From positions 1 through 64,000 of the forward strand of contig CACZNH010000001.1 in the NCBI GenBank assembly GCA_902782465.1: DNA of 64,000 nucleotides, in the 5' to 3' direction. The position numbers were made by a program, and so were the translations under genes. Origin of the DNA: an uncultured Bacteroidales bacterium (GTDB taxonomy: Bacteria; Bacteroidota; Bacteroidia; Bacteroidales; Muribaculaceae). Position 1 is the stretch's first letter. Each line of letters opens with the position of its first letter. The notes below the pieces were generated by a model. It was not told where the DNA came from, did no database searches, and saw nothing but the letters and a program-made list of their open reading frames with translations. Below are positions 1 to 9,752 of the stretch, piece after piece.

Positions 1-85
<85 letters not shown>

Positions 86-88
86 TAA

Positions 89-128
89 GAGAGGTAATGT
101 CAGCAATGATGTTGCCTCTCGTTTTTTT
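89..128 (+). terminator. rRNA operon terminator
   Basis: The arms GAGAGG and CCTCTC enclose a partly paired inner stem and are followed by seven T residues. This is an intrinsic terminator immediately downstream of the 5S rRNA. Confidence 0.85.
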
Positions 129-186
129 ATAGCCGCTATAGCAACTATAGTAACTATAGCCGCTATAGAAGCTATAGTTGCTATAG
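128..186. repeat. 9-bp tandem repeat, CTATAG plus three variable bases
   Basis: Seven copies of a 9-bp period are present. The palindromic core CTATAG is constant, except that the first copy is only TATAG, and it is separated by triplets CCG, CAA, TAA, CCG, AAG and TTG. The array starts inside the T-run of the rRNA terminator and ends about 20 bp before the -33 box of the next gene. Its function is unknown. Confidence 0.9.
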
Positions 187-208
187 GGTAGGGTGGATTT
201 TTGATTTT

Positions 209-240
209 TTTGTGGGGGTGGACATTTTTTAGTATCTTAG
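209..240 (+). promoter_or_regulatory. Bacteroidales-type promoter of the GH97 gene
   Basis: TTTG at 209-212, 20 bp, then TATCTTAG at 233-240 fits the TTTG-N19-21-TAnnTTTG consensus with one mismatch. It lies about 40 bp before the start codon. Confidence 0.6.
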
Positions 241-2451
<2,211 letters not shown>

Positions 2452-2691
2452 TGAAACTACAGATTACGCGAATGTAGCTAATTGGCATCCGCGTTCAATT
2501 TTCTTGAATTTGACTAACGCATTGGGCGGGAAATTAAGCAATTATAGTTATAATTCTAATTTATAATTTGCTTAATTTCCCGTGCTGTAGCACGGTTATG
2601 TTATCGAATCAGATTTATGACACACCGCCACTGTGCTAAAAAAAGAATGGGCAAGCAACCGAAGTTACTCACCCAAATCCTCTCTCCACTG
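2452..2691. repeat. Intergenic region with a perfect 15-bp inverted repeat
   Basis: No gene is seen here. Positions 2527-2541 (CGGGAAATTAAGCAA) and 2568-2582 are perfect inverted copies around a 26-bp AT-rich loop. A 6-bp hairpin (CGTGCT/AGCACG, 2581-2594) overlaps the right arm. Near 2618-2630 lies ATGACACACCGCC, which resembles the arm of the larger element at 30120-30215. The structure may terminate the GH97 transcript, but no T-run follows, so a REP-like repeat is equally likely. Confidence 0.6.
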
Positions 2692-2765
2692 CGGTGCGTA
2701 CGTGACTCGAACACGCGACCCCCTGCGTGACAGGCAGGTATTCTAACCAACTGAACTAACGCACC
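2692..2765 (-). tRNA. tRNA-Asp (anticodon GTC)
   Basis: Read on the minus strand, the 7-bp acceptor stem GGTGCGT/ACGCACC, a D-arm, the anticodon stem CTGCC/GGCAG-type with loop TGTCAC giving GTC, and the T-loop TTCGAGTC are all present. The discriminator base is G, as expected for Asp. CCA is not encoded. A consensus promoter lies 43 bp upstream. Confidence 0.95.
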
Positions 2766-2807
2766 AACATGTGACTGCTAAGGAGCATTTCTTTTCCAAA
2801 GCGACTG

Positions 2808-2838
2808 CAAAGGTACTGCAAGTTTTTGAACTGACAAA
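2808..2838 (-). promoter_or_regulatory. tRNA-Asp promoter
   Basis: On the minus strand, TTTG (2835-2838), 19 bp, then TACCTTTG (2808-2815) matches the Bacteroidales consensus exactly. Transcription would begin about 35 nt before the tRNA 5' end. The remaining DNA up to 2974 holds only weak AT-rich inverted repeats (ATATCACA at 2866-2873 with TGTGATAT at 2946-2953) downstream of the receptor gene. Confidence 0.75.
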
Positions 2839-2974
2839 GGATCTTGCGAGAAATTTTTCAAAAAAATATCACACCATCTTTTAATTAACTGATAAACAAT
2901 GCAATAGAAAAATCATCTATTGATGTGAATCAGCTCATCAGATGATGTGATATTGAAAAATGAAGCAGGTTATT

Positions 2975-5284
2975 CTATAGTCTTTCCTTCTCGCTGCTGC
3001 CTGCGCCGGTGCCCTTGTATTTGCTCTGGGCGGCATTGAACTTGTAGCGGACAGTGAATTCCACCTCTCGCGAGTCAGTACGGGAATTCTGCCACAGGGT
3101 GCGTGCTCCGTAGTTCAACCGGACTTGGTCCTGCGAATTCAACAGGTTATGACCTTTAACCATCACCGACAGGTGGTCCCCGAGGAACGATTTGGTAACG
3201 CTCAGGTCAAGACGATATCTGGCCTTAGTGAGTGATATATTCTCCTGATCCCCCTTACTGGTAAAAGAGAAATCGGCACTGGCTGTTAGGGTGGGAGCCA
3301 ACCTGAAGTTGTTGTTGAACTGTGCAATCCAGATGGGGCGCTCGGGGCTGATGACACCAGCGGGTGAAGGTATCTTGATCCATTCCTTCATCATGCCCAT
3401 CGTGAGAGAGGGCTGATAGAGGCCGAATCGTGGACTGAGTGTTACCATCAGCATCACGGCATCCTCGTTATCGACATTCTCGCGGTAGAGCCATGTTATC
3501 GACTCGCTGCCAGGAACCTCGCGACCCACGTTGACAATCTGGTCATCGGTGTGTTTATAGTTCAGCATCAAGGTTATCCAGCGGTACATGGCCATGAGCG
3601 AGGCTTCGTGACGGATCGATGGCTTGAGCAGGGGGTTGCCGCTCTGCCACGTGAAACGGTTGGCATAGGTTACGCTACTGCTCAATTCATGGTAGTAGGG
3701 TCGCTTGATCTTCGCCGCGTAGTTCGCTATGAGCTGCACTGGTCCGGCTGCAGCCATAAATCCCACACTGGGGAATAGATGATGGTAACTGCGGCTCTGC
3801 TCGGCGATGCGTACGCCCTGATTGTAGTAATTGGTTGTCACGTTCTCGTTGCGCAGTCCGACCTTCATTTGGCCAAAGGGCAACGGACGGGCATACTCAG
3901 CAAACAGGATGTAGTTGTTTTCGCGTTGCTCGGTGAACGACGTGGGCACGATTTGCTCGAGGTTAATGTACTCGTCGTTGCGTCGAGTGTGGTCAAACTC
4001 GGTGCCCACTTCCAAATTGCCGCCCCACAGGTTCCACGAGAGCACGAGTTTGGTTGCGCATAGCTGGTTGCGCACGACGCTATAGCTCGTTACCGTGCGG
4101 CTCTGCTGCTCCTGACTCACCTCATCATTATAATGCGTCTCGCGGTTTTTGAAGAAGACATAGTCGGTATTGAAATCGATGGAAGTTTTGCCCACCTTAC
4201 CATTGTAATAGGCATTGAGTGTGTGAGGCATATTGTGCTTGGTGGACTCGTATAGGCTGTTGTCCAGGTGGTCATAGAACTGGCCATTGGCAATTACATC
4301 GGCTGTGAACGTGCCACTGGTGCGGTCCAGGAAATAAGCCTTTGTGTCATAACGGAAACCTGCCGAATGGTTGTCGTTGAAGATGTAGTTGGTGCCGATT
4401 GAAGTATAGAGCGAGTTGTAGTGGGATTTGATATCCATCAGCTCGTCCATATGCCACAGGGTATCGGCTTTTACGTCAAGGATGACATCATCGTCTTGCT
4501 TGCTGCGGCCGTCGTTGTACCACACGCTGCCGAACACATCAAGCCCCTTGTGGCGGTAGTTCCAATTTGTGCCTAAGTCCAGGTCAGGACGCTCGGCCGC
4601 ATAATAGGAAGCCTGGGTGTTGAAACTGAAGCCTTCGCCCTGGGGCCGCTTGGTCTTGATGAGGATGACCGACTCGACCGTCGCGTCATACTTGGCACCG
4701 GGGCTGGTAATCAGTTCCACGCTCTGGATGTCCTCGCTGCTGATTTGGTCCAGCTCGGTCTGATTTTGGAGCTTGCGGCCGTTGATGTAGATGAGCGGCG
4801 TACCCTTGCCGAAGACCTCGATGCCGTCCTTCTTGCGCTGCACGCCCGGCAGATTCTCGAGCACAGCCTTGGCGGTGCCCACCTTACTCAATAGGGTGTT
4901 TTCCACCTCTGTCTTGAGACCCTCGGCCGTCAGTTTGAAGGCAGGGCGCTGGCCCTTGACCACAACCTCGCCAAGCATGGTAGCCTCGGGTTCCAGCGCG
5001 ATGGTGCCCAAGTCGCTGCCAGCTGCATTAAGCACCAGCGTTTTGTAACCCAGATAGGATATCTTGATGAGGGGTCTTGCGGTGTCGCATGTAAGCATGA
5101 AGTGGCCATTGGCATCGGTCGTCGTACCCACGATAAACGTGCTGTCGTTGGCATTGAGCAGCACCACGTTGGCAAAGGGAACCGGAGCCTGTGTCTCATC
5201 GACCACGCGGCCAGTAAACGTCTCGGCAACAGCCGTCACCACGGCCAGCATCGCCATCATGAGAGTAAAAAAGTTTCTTTTCAT
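2975..5284 (-). CDS. Outer-membrane beta-barrel receptor, TonB-dependent-like (paralogue 1)
   Basis: A 769-residue outer-membrane protein of the beta-barrel family that pairs a carboxypeptidase-regulatory-like domain with a TonB-dependent-type plug and barrel. A signal peptide spans 1-20. The sequence starting TFTGRVVDETQAPVPFANVV (about 22-105) is the Ig-like regulatory domain. EVVVKGQRPAFK leads into the plug (about 110-205), with VFGKGTPLIYINGRKL, and the rest is barrel strands. It lacks SusC signatures and has no SusD partner. The transported ligand is unknown. It is a paralogue of the protein at 7197-9515, with the same architecture and an almost identical C-terminal tail after the last strand (KYKGTGAG, then charged residues ending ERL or NRL). 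Upstream lies the inverted-repeat operator shared with that paralogue. Confidence 0.88.
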   Translation of the reverse strand: MKRNFFTLMMAMLAVVTAVAETFTGRVVDETQAPVPFANVVLLNANDSTFIVGTTTDANGHFMLTCDTARPLIKISYLGYKTLVLNAAGSDLGTIALEPEATMLGEVVVKGQRPAFKLTAEGLKTEVENTLLSKVGTAKAVLENLPGVQRKKDGIEVFGKGTPLIYINGRKLQNQTELDQISSEDIQSVELITSPGAKYDATVESVILIKTKRPQGEGFSFNTQASYYAAERPDLDLGTNWNYRHKGLDVFGSVWYNDGRSKQDDDVILDVKADTLWHMDELMDIKSHYNSLYTSIGTNYIFNDNHSAGFRYDTKAYFLDRTSGTFTADVIANGQFYDHLDNSLYESTKHNMPHTLNAYYNGKVGKTSIDFNTDYVFFKNRETHYNDEVSQEQQSRTVTSYSVVRNQLCATKLVLSWNLWGGNLEVGTEFDHTRRNDEYINLEQIVPTSFTEQRENNYILFAEYARPLPFGQMKVGLRNENVTTNYYNQGVRIAEQSRSYHHLFPSVGFMAAAGPVQLIANYAAKIKRPYYHELSSSVTYANRFTWQSGNPLLKPSIRHEASLMAMYRWITLMLNYKHTDDQIVNVGREVPGSESITWLYRENVDNEDAVMLMVTLSPRFGLYQPSLTMGMMKEWIKIPSPAGVISPERPIWIAQFNNNFRLAPTLTASADFSFTSKGDQENISLTKARYRLDLSVTKSFLGDHLSVMVKGHNLLNSQDQVRLNYGARTLWQNSRTDSREVEFTVRYKFNAAQSKYKGTGAGSSEKERL

Positions 5285-5322
5285 CTTGTTATCGTTTTTA
5301 GTGAGTTTTGTCTGTCTGAGGG

Positions 5323-5417
5323 CAAAATTATCCCGCCCTTTTCCCTAAAGACGCACACTAAAGGGTGAAAGGTTGCAACCCGTCACCCTCAAGCCGTCAC
5401 TTTCACCCTTTAGTGTG
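5323..5417 (-). promoter_or_regulatory. Promoter and long-spaced dyad operator of receptor 1
   Basis: On the minus strand the -7 element TAATTTTG lies at 5323-5330 with no good -33 TTTG. Upstream are two perfect 18-bp inverted arms, 5354-5371 (CACACTAAAGGGTGAAAG) and 5400-5417, separated by 28 bp that contain GTTGCAAC. The CACTAAAG motif begins 26 bp from the -7 box, and the two cores (5356 and 5401) start 45 bp apart. The same distances occur in front of the paralogue at 9546-9640. I infer an activator that replaces the missing -33 contact. Confidence 0.75.
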
Positions 5418-5423
5418 TTAATT

Positions 5424-5543
5424 AATGGTCGAGGCAGAGCCTCGACACGGGGGACCTGTGGGAATAACGGGTGACCTGTGGGACTCATGGAACCTGTGGG
5501 ATTAATCCCTGGTTCACCATGCCACGGCTCTGCCGTAGCCATT
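5424..5543. repeat. 120-bp REP-like repeat, left copy
   Basis: The repeat begins AATGGTCGAGGCAGAGCC and ends GGCTCTGCCGTAGCCATT, so its ends are imperfect inverted copies of each other (14 of 18). The left end folds as GTCGAGGC-AGA-GCCTCGAC (5428-5446), and the right end as ACGGC-TCT-GCCGT. Between them CCTGTGGGA occurs three times. A near-identical copy in the same orientation lies at 6573-6692, on the other side of the transposase gene. Confidence 0.9.
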
Positions 5544-5556
5544 TTCTCTCTGTTTG

Positions 5557-5588
5557 CTTGTCTGAATATAGAAAGATTTGTATCTTTG
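5557..5588 (+). promoter_or_regulatory. Possible promoter of the RAYT gene
   Basis: CTTG (5557-5560), 20 bp, then TATCTTTG (5581-5588) fits the Bacteroidales consensus apart from the first base. The ATG chosen for the gene is only 5 bp downstream of the -7 box, so the message would be almost leaderless. Alternatively the start lies further in, or the promoter match is chance. Confidence 0.4.
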
Positions 5589-5592
5589 CTTT

Positions 5593-6573
5593 ATGGATTG
5601 GGAACAATTTCAAAACAACAAACAATGGGCTGGTGATTTAAAACCATCAATGAAGCGTCGTCGCATTGGCCACGATTATCAAGGGCGATGCATATACATG
5701 ATTACTCTGGTTGTTAAAGAACGTCAGCCGTTGCTTGGCATCATTACAGGCAATGGTGAAACAGAACCCGCAGTTTTGGAACCCAGTCCATTGGGACTTG
5801 CTGTCATCCAGGCCTTGAAAAGCATCCCACAATTTTATCCTGCCATCGAGATTTGGACTCACCAACTGATGCCTGACCACCTTCATGCCATTATATTCGT
5901 GAAAGAACCGATTCCGGTTCATCTTGGTAAAATCATCAATGGCTTCAAGGTGGGATGCAATCGTGTTTTTCGCCAATACAAGGAGCAGGGTATTATCCAA
6001 AGTGATGAATTGGGTTTATGGGAGGATGGATATAATGACATTATCCTTGACCGCCAGGGCCAATTACAAAACATGAAGGACTATATACTCGATAACCCTC
6101 GCAGGTTTGCCATCAAGCGTTTCCATCCTGATTTATTCCGGGTTCAACGCAATATCCAAATCGGAAACCTCACCTTTGCGGCTCTCGGTAATATTTTCCT
6201 ATTGGAAGCCCCTGTCCTGTTACAAGTTCAATGCACTCGCAAACTCACTGACGAACAAATCAAGAATACCTGCAATCATTTCCTGTCGCAGTCAATGAAT
6301 GGAGCTATACTAGTTTCACCAAGCATCAGTCCTGGCGAGAGAGCCGTAATGAAGGCTGCATTTGAATTGGGATATCCCGTCATCATCCTTCAGGAGAATG
6401 GTTTTGCACCTCTTGCCAAACCAGGTGGCCGCCGCTTTGATGCTTGTGCTGCTGGCCGTCTGCTCATGTTGGCCCCATGGGAGCATCACAACGACAGGAA
6501 AACCATCAGCCGAGACCAATGCCTAACCCTGAACGATATGGCTAGGACTATCTGTTCTAAAAACCAGACGTGA
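5593..6573 (+). CDS. REP-associated tyrosine transposase with a DprA/LOG-like C-terminal domain
   Basis: The N-terminal half is a Y1 HUH transposase of the REP-associated (TnpA-REP, IS200/IS605-related) type. GHDYQGRCIYMITLVVKERQ forms the first strand, MPDHLHAIIF carries the HUH histidines, and LWEDGYNDIIL followed by MKDYILDNPRR is the conserved tyrosine region and YI-NP signature. Such enzymes cut and join single-stranded DNA at REP palindromes. The last 130 residues (about 195-326) are not part of a standard RAYT. The stretch GAILVSPSISPGERAVMKAAFELGYPVII, followed by a late APW, resembles the nucleotide-binding-like Rossmann fold of DprA/LOG proteins; this is my inference from the pattern. 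Start ATG at 5593 is preferred over 5578, because the upstream one lies before the -7 box. The flanking 120-bp repeats are its likely substrates. Confidence 0.85.
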   Translation: MDWEQFQNNKQWAGDLKPSMKRRRIGHDYQGRCIYMITLVVKERQPLLGIITGNGETEPAVLEPSPLGLAVIQALKSIPQFYPAIEIWTHQLMPDHLHAIIFVKEPIPVHLGKIINGFKVGCNRVFRQYKEQGIIQSDELGLWEDGYNDIILDRQGQLQNMKDYILDNPRRFAIKRFHPDLFRVQRNIQIGNLTFAALGNIFLLEAPVLLQVQCTRKLTDEQIKNTCNHFLSQSMNGAILVSPSISPGERAVMKAAFELGYPVIILQENGFAPLAKPGGRRFDACAAGRLLMLAPWEHHNDRKTISRDQCLTLNDMARTICSKNQT

Positions 6574-6692
6574 ATGGTCGAGGCAGAGCCTCGACACGGG
6601 GGACCTGTGGGAATGACGGGGAGCCTGTGGGACTCATGGAACCTGTGGGATTAATCCCTGGTTCACCATGCCACGGCTCTGCCGCGGCCATT
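6573..6692. repeat. 120-bp REP-like repeat, right copy
   Basis: This has the same length, orientation and two-hairpin design as 5424-5543 and differs at only a few positions (for example GCCGCGGCC instead of GCCGTAGCC, which perfects the right-hand stem). It begins at the last base of the transposase stop codon. Confidence 0.9.
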
Positions 6693-6725
6693 AGCAATAA
6701 ATTCGCTAGCCTGCCAGCTGCAGTA

Positions 6726-6760
6726 AGGAAAACCGTAACGCTGAAAGACAGCGTTACGGT
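6726..6760 (-). terminator. Terminator of the receptor 2 operon
   Basis: A perfect 12-bp stem ACCGTAACGCTG/CAGCGTTACGGT with a 5-base loop lies at 6732-6760. On the minus strand it is followed by TTTTCC. It sits downstream of the small gene at 6856-7200. The DNA from 6761 to 6855 shows nothing else. Confidence 0.65.
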
Positions 6761-6855
6761 GAGGTGGTGTGGTTTTTCACGTGTTGCGCTCGGGGCGCGG
6801 GACAACATATTATTAATCAATCAACAGTGTTGTATTTAATAATAAACATCATTTT

Positions 6856-7200
6856 CTATACTTGATAGACGCGGCTCATGCCGTCGGGCTCCATCGGGGC
6901 GATGTGCTGGTTCAGGAGCACGAGGTAGAAGCGTGGAAGGCGTTGCAGGGGTGGGTGAGCCTCGATGTGGCGGGCTATCTTGAGGCGGGCAGCCTGGCGC
7001 AGGTCCTCGTCGTCACAAGGCTGTAACTGTTCCTTCTCGACAAAGGCAATCTGCCAGAATGCCATATAGCCGATGACGTAACGCTCTACAGCCTCTTCCA
7101 CCTGCTCGCCGCGGGCGAGTTGGCCTAGGCTGAAACTGTTACTCTCACACAGGGCGACCACCGCCCACGACAAATCGATATATCTGATTTCCTGTTTCAT
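6856..7200 (-). CDS. Hypothetical protein co-encoded with receptor 2
   Basis: A 114-residue protein that I do not recognise. Its ATG overlaps the stop codon of the receptor gene (7197-7200, ATGA), the classic arrangement for translational coupling, so it is very probably a real gene. It is mostly helical in appearance, with no signal peptide or membrane span and two cysteines. No equivalent follows receptor 1. A role as a cytoplasmic partner of the receptor is possible, but nothing in the sequence proves it. Confidence 0.7.
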   Translation of the reverse strand: MKQEIRYIDLSWAVVALCESNSFSLGQLARGEQVEEAVERYVIGYMAFWQIAFVEKEQLQPCDDEDLRQAARLKIARHIEAHPPLQRLPRFYLVLLNQHIAPMEPDGMSRVYQV

Positions 7201-9515
7201 AATCTGTTCTTTTCCTCATTGCCGGCACCAGTGCCTTTATACTTGTTGCGGGTCCAGTTGAAATGATAGCGCACGGTCAACTCGGCATAGCGAGTCTCAT
7301 TGGTACGGTGTTGCCACAGGGTCAGTTGGCCAAACCATACCAGCACGTCCTGGTGGTTGCGGTGCAGCAGGTCATGACCTGCAACCTTGACCGACAGGCG
7401 TTCGTTAAAAAATGTCTTTGTCAAGCCGATGTACAGGTCAATCTGATGGCTGCGGATGCTGATGTTCTCGCTGTCGCCCTTGCCCTGCCAGTCAAGGTTG
7501 AGCGATCCCGTCAGGGAAGACGTGAACTTGAAGTTGTTGTTCCACTGGGCACTGAAGACGGGCCTTGACGGACTATACAAGCCGTCAGGCATGGGAATCT
7601 TCATCCATTCCTTCATCATGCCGACCGTGAGCTGCGGATTCCAGATTCCAATGTGCGGCGCAGCGGTCAGGCTGAGGGTCAACACGTCCTTTTTATCGAT
7701 ATTCTCCTGAATGATGAGCGTGGTGGACTCATGCCCCTCGACCTGTCGTCCCAGCTGCACGACCACATCCTTGAGGTGGGAATAGCTCACGTTAAGGGAA
7801 AGAAATTTCCAGGTGGCATCCAGCGATACATTATTGATGATGGTGGGTTTCAGGAACGGGTTGCCCGACTGCCAGGTGAAGCGGTTGGAATAGTATGTTT
7901 GGTTGCTGAGTTCAAAATAGGTTGGGCGGCAAATCTTCATCGCATAGCCCAGCAAGGTGTTGACATTACCCACCTGAGTTGACAATGACAAACTTGGGAA
8001 CAAATGATTCTCGTGGCGGCTTTGTCCATCGATGTGAATGCCTTGGCTGTAATAGTCGGTGGTGACATACTCGTCACGCAAGCCACCGCTCACTTGTCCG
8101 ATAGGTGTCAACTGGTTGTATTCAACAAAAGCGCTGTAGTTGCGCTCCTTGACCTCGGTGTAACTTGACGGGACAATCAGCTCGGGATTGATGTAGTCAT
8201 CATTGCGGTGGGTGTAGTCTACCTCGCTGCCCACCGACAGGTTGCCGCCCCACAATGGCCATGAAAGCACGAGTTTGCCGGCAAACAGCTCATTTCTCAC
8301 GGTATTGGTGCTGGTCACTGTGCGGTTATCCCACTCCTGGCTCTCCTCAAAGTTCCACTCATTGGAGCGGTTCTTGGTGAAATAGTAGTCAGCATTGAAA
8401 TCGATGTTGGTCTTGCCCACCTCGCCGTCATAGTAGAGGTTGAGCGAGTGCGGCATGTTGTGGCGTGTCTTTTCCTTATTGTTGGTCATCAGGTTATCGT
8501 AGAAACTGCCGTTTGCGGTCACATCGGCAGCAAAAAAGCCTTTGTTGTCATCGTAAAGGCGCATGTTGCTGTTGTATTGCATGCCCACCGTGTGCTTGTC
8601 GTTGAACTGGTAATTGGCTCCCAAAACGAGGCGCAAGATGTTATAATTGCCTTGACTACGGCCGTGGTTGTCTTGATGCCACACGGTGTCGGCGGCAACG
8701 TCTTGGGTGATGCGGTATTTCTGCAGCCAGCCGTTCTCAAAGTCACTGATGGTGCCAAAGACGTCCAGTCCCCGATGGCGGTAGTTCCACATGAAGGCAT
8801 TATAGGTGCGCGACATCTCGCCCTGGAAGAAACTACTCCTCAGGTGTCCGCCCCAACCCTCGCCCAGTTTTTTACGGGTCTTGATGCGGATGACGCTCTG
8901 TACCGACGCGTCATACTTTGCTCCAGGGTTGGTAATGACCTCGATGCTTGTGATATCCTGTGATTTCAACTCATTGAGTTCCGACGCGTCGCGCATCAGG
9001 CGGCTGTTGATGTATATGAGCGGCTTACCCTTGCCGAAGACCTCAATGCCGCCATCCTTGCTCAAGATTCCGGGCACATTTCTCAAGACATCCTCGGCTG
9101 TACCTAACTGGCTCAGGATAGACCCGTCAACCATCGTGAGAAGGCCTTCTTTGCCTAGTTTATGGGCTGGACGATGTCCTTTAACCACGACCTCATCGAG
9201 CAGTGTCGCGTCAGGTCCCATAACGATGTCACCGATGTTTTCCGTGGTTACATCAAGAAATCGCGTCTTGTAGCCAACGCTTGAAATCTTCAATATACCG
9301 ACAGGGCGATTGGTGCTGACGGCAAAAGTGCCGTCATCGGCCGATAGCGTTCCTTGCACGAAAGTCGAGTCGGCAGGGTTCAGTAACACCACGTTGGCAT
9401 AGGCCAACGGCAATCGTTTCTCGTCGAGCACACGACCCGTGATGGTGGAGGCCGAGGAGGCCAGTGCCACCAGCAAGGTCATCATCATCACAATGAATAA
9501 AGTTATCTTTTTCAT
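7197..9515 (-). CDS. Outer-membrane beta-barrel receptor, TonB-dependent-like (paralogue 2)
   Basis: A 772-residue paralogue of the receptor at 2975-5284. The signal peptide is MKKITLFIVMMMTLLVALASS. The regulatory-like domain follows (STITGRVLDEKRLPLAYANVV), then EVVVKGHRPAHK at the start of the plug, VFGKGKPLIYINSRL, and barrel strands to the shared C-terminal KYKGTGAG tail. The start at 9515 is chosen because it gives a normal signal peptide and is preceded by AAAGGAC. The in-frame ATG at 9629 would put the operator inside the coding region. It is translationally coupled to the downstream hypothetical gene. The ligand is unknown. A divergent LuxR-type regulator starts 238 bp away. Confidence 0.88.
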   Translation of the reverse strand: MKKITLFIVMMMTLLVALASSASTITGRVLDEKRLPLAYANVVLLNPADSTFVQGTLSADDGTFAVSTNRPVGILKISSVGYKTRFLDVTTENIGDIVMGPDATLLDEVVVKGHRPAHKLGKEGLLTMVDGSILSQLGTAEDVLRNVPGILSKDGGIEVFGKGKPLIYINSRLMRDASELNELKSQDITSIEVITNPGAKYDASVQSVIRIKTRKKLGEGWGGHLRSSFFQGEMSRTYNAFMWNYRHRGLDVFGTISDFENGWLQKYRITQDVAADTVWHQDNHGRSQGNYNILRLVLGANYQFNDKHTVGMQYNSNMRLYDDNKGFFAADVTANGSFYDNLMTNNKEKTRHNMPHSLNLYYDGEVGKTNIDFNADYYFTKNRSNEWNFEESQEWDNRTVTSTNTVRNELFAGKLVLSWPLWGGNLSVGSEVDYTHRNDDYINPELIVPSSYTEVKERNYSAFVEYNQLTPIGQVSGGLRDEYVTTDYYSQGIHIDGQSRHENHLFPSLSLSTQVGNVNTLLGYAMKICRPTYFELSNQTYYSNRFTWQSGNPFLKPTIINNVSLDATWKFLSLNVSYSHLKDVVVQLGRQVEGHESTTLIIQENIDKKDVLTLSLTAAPHIGIWNPQLTVGMMKEWMKIPMPDGLYSPSRPVFSAQWNNNFKFTSSLTGSLNLDWQGKGDSENISIRSHQIDLYIGLTKTFFNERLSVKVAGHDLLHRNHQDVLVWFGQLTLWQHRTNETRYAELTVRYHFNWTRNKYKGTGAGNEEKNRL

Positions 9516-9545
9516 TTTTTTGTCCTTTAAATTGTTTCTCGACGG

Positions 9546-9640
9546 CAAAAGTATCGTGGTGCCATCACTATAGACACGCACTAAAGGGTGAAAAGTTGCA
9601 GGCGTGAGCGGGTGATACCGCACTTTCACACTTTAGGGTG
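9546..9640 (-). promoter_or_regulatory. Promoter and long-spaced dyad operator of receptor 2
   Basis: On the minus strand the -7 box TACTTTTG lies at 9546-9553. The arm CACTAAAGGGTGAAA starts at 9579, 26 bp beyond it, and the inverted arm (TTTCACACTTTAG) starts at 9624, 45 bp from the first arm. Both distances equal those in front of receptor 1. The arms here are less perfect, and GTTGCA next to the first arm is also shared. Confidence 0.75.
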
Positions 9641-9699
9641 TTAATTTGTCTTGCCGTGCGTGATGATGTCTTAACGGTAAGTGTTTTTAAGTCTTGATG

Positions 9700-9731
9700 T
9701 TTGCGGGAATGGGGTGATTGCGGTATATTTG
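9700..9731 (+). promoter_or_regulatory. Promoter of the LuxR-type regulator
   Basis: TTTG (9700-9703), 20 bp, then TATATTTG (9724-9731) is an exact consensus promoter 22 bp before the ATG. Confidence 0.75.
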
Positions 9732-9752
9732 CGTCAATAAAACGATAAACTT

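Larger units (their letters stand above)
5424..6692 (+). mobile_element. RAYT transposase unit with flanking REP-like repeats
   Basis: A 1269-bp unit made of two directly repeated 120-bp palindrome-rich sequences enclosing a REP-associated tyrosine transposase gene. The right repeat starts at the last base of the transposase stop codon. The unit lies between the operator of receptor 1 and the terminator of the receptor 2 operon. No target-site duplication was identified, as expected for HUH enzymes. Confidence 0.75.

Noticed and set aside
128..186. CRISPR array
   Set aside because: The 9-bp period with 3-bp variable parts is far too short, and no cas genes are present. No other region of the window shows CRISPR-like spacing.
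5354..5417. Terminator between receptor 1 and the transposase
   Set aside because: The arms lie upstream of the receptor promoter at a distance conserved with the paralogue, no T-run follows, and the 28-bp gap makes a poor hairpin. An operator explains it better.
5345..5542. Short frames inside the 120-bp repeats (also 6557-6820 and 6570-6839)
   Set aside because: They translate the palindromic repeats themselves and arise in both copies.
9516..9629. N-terminal extension of receptor 2 from an upstream ATG
   Set aside because: The extra 38 residues would precede a normal signal peptide and would be encoded by the promoter and operator.
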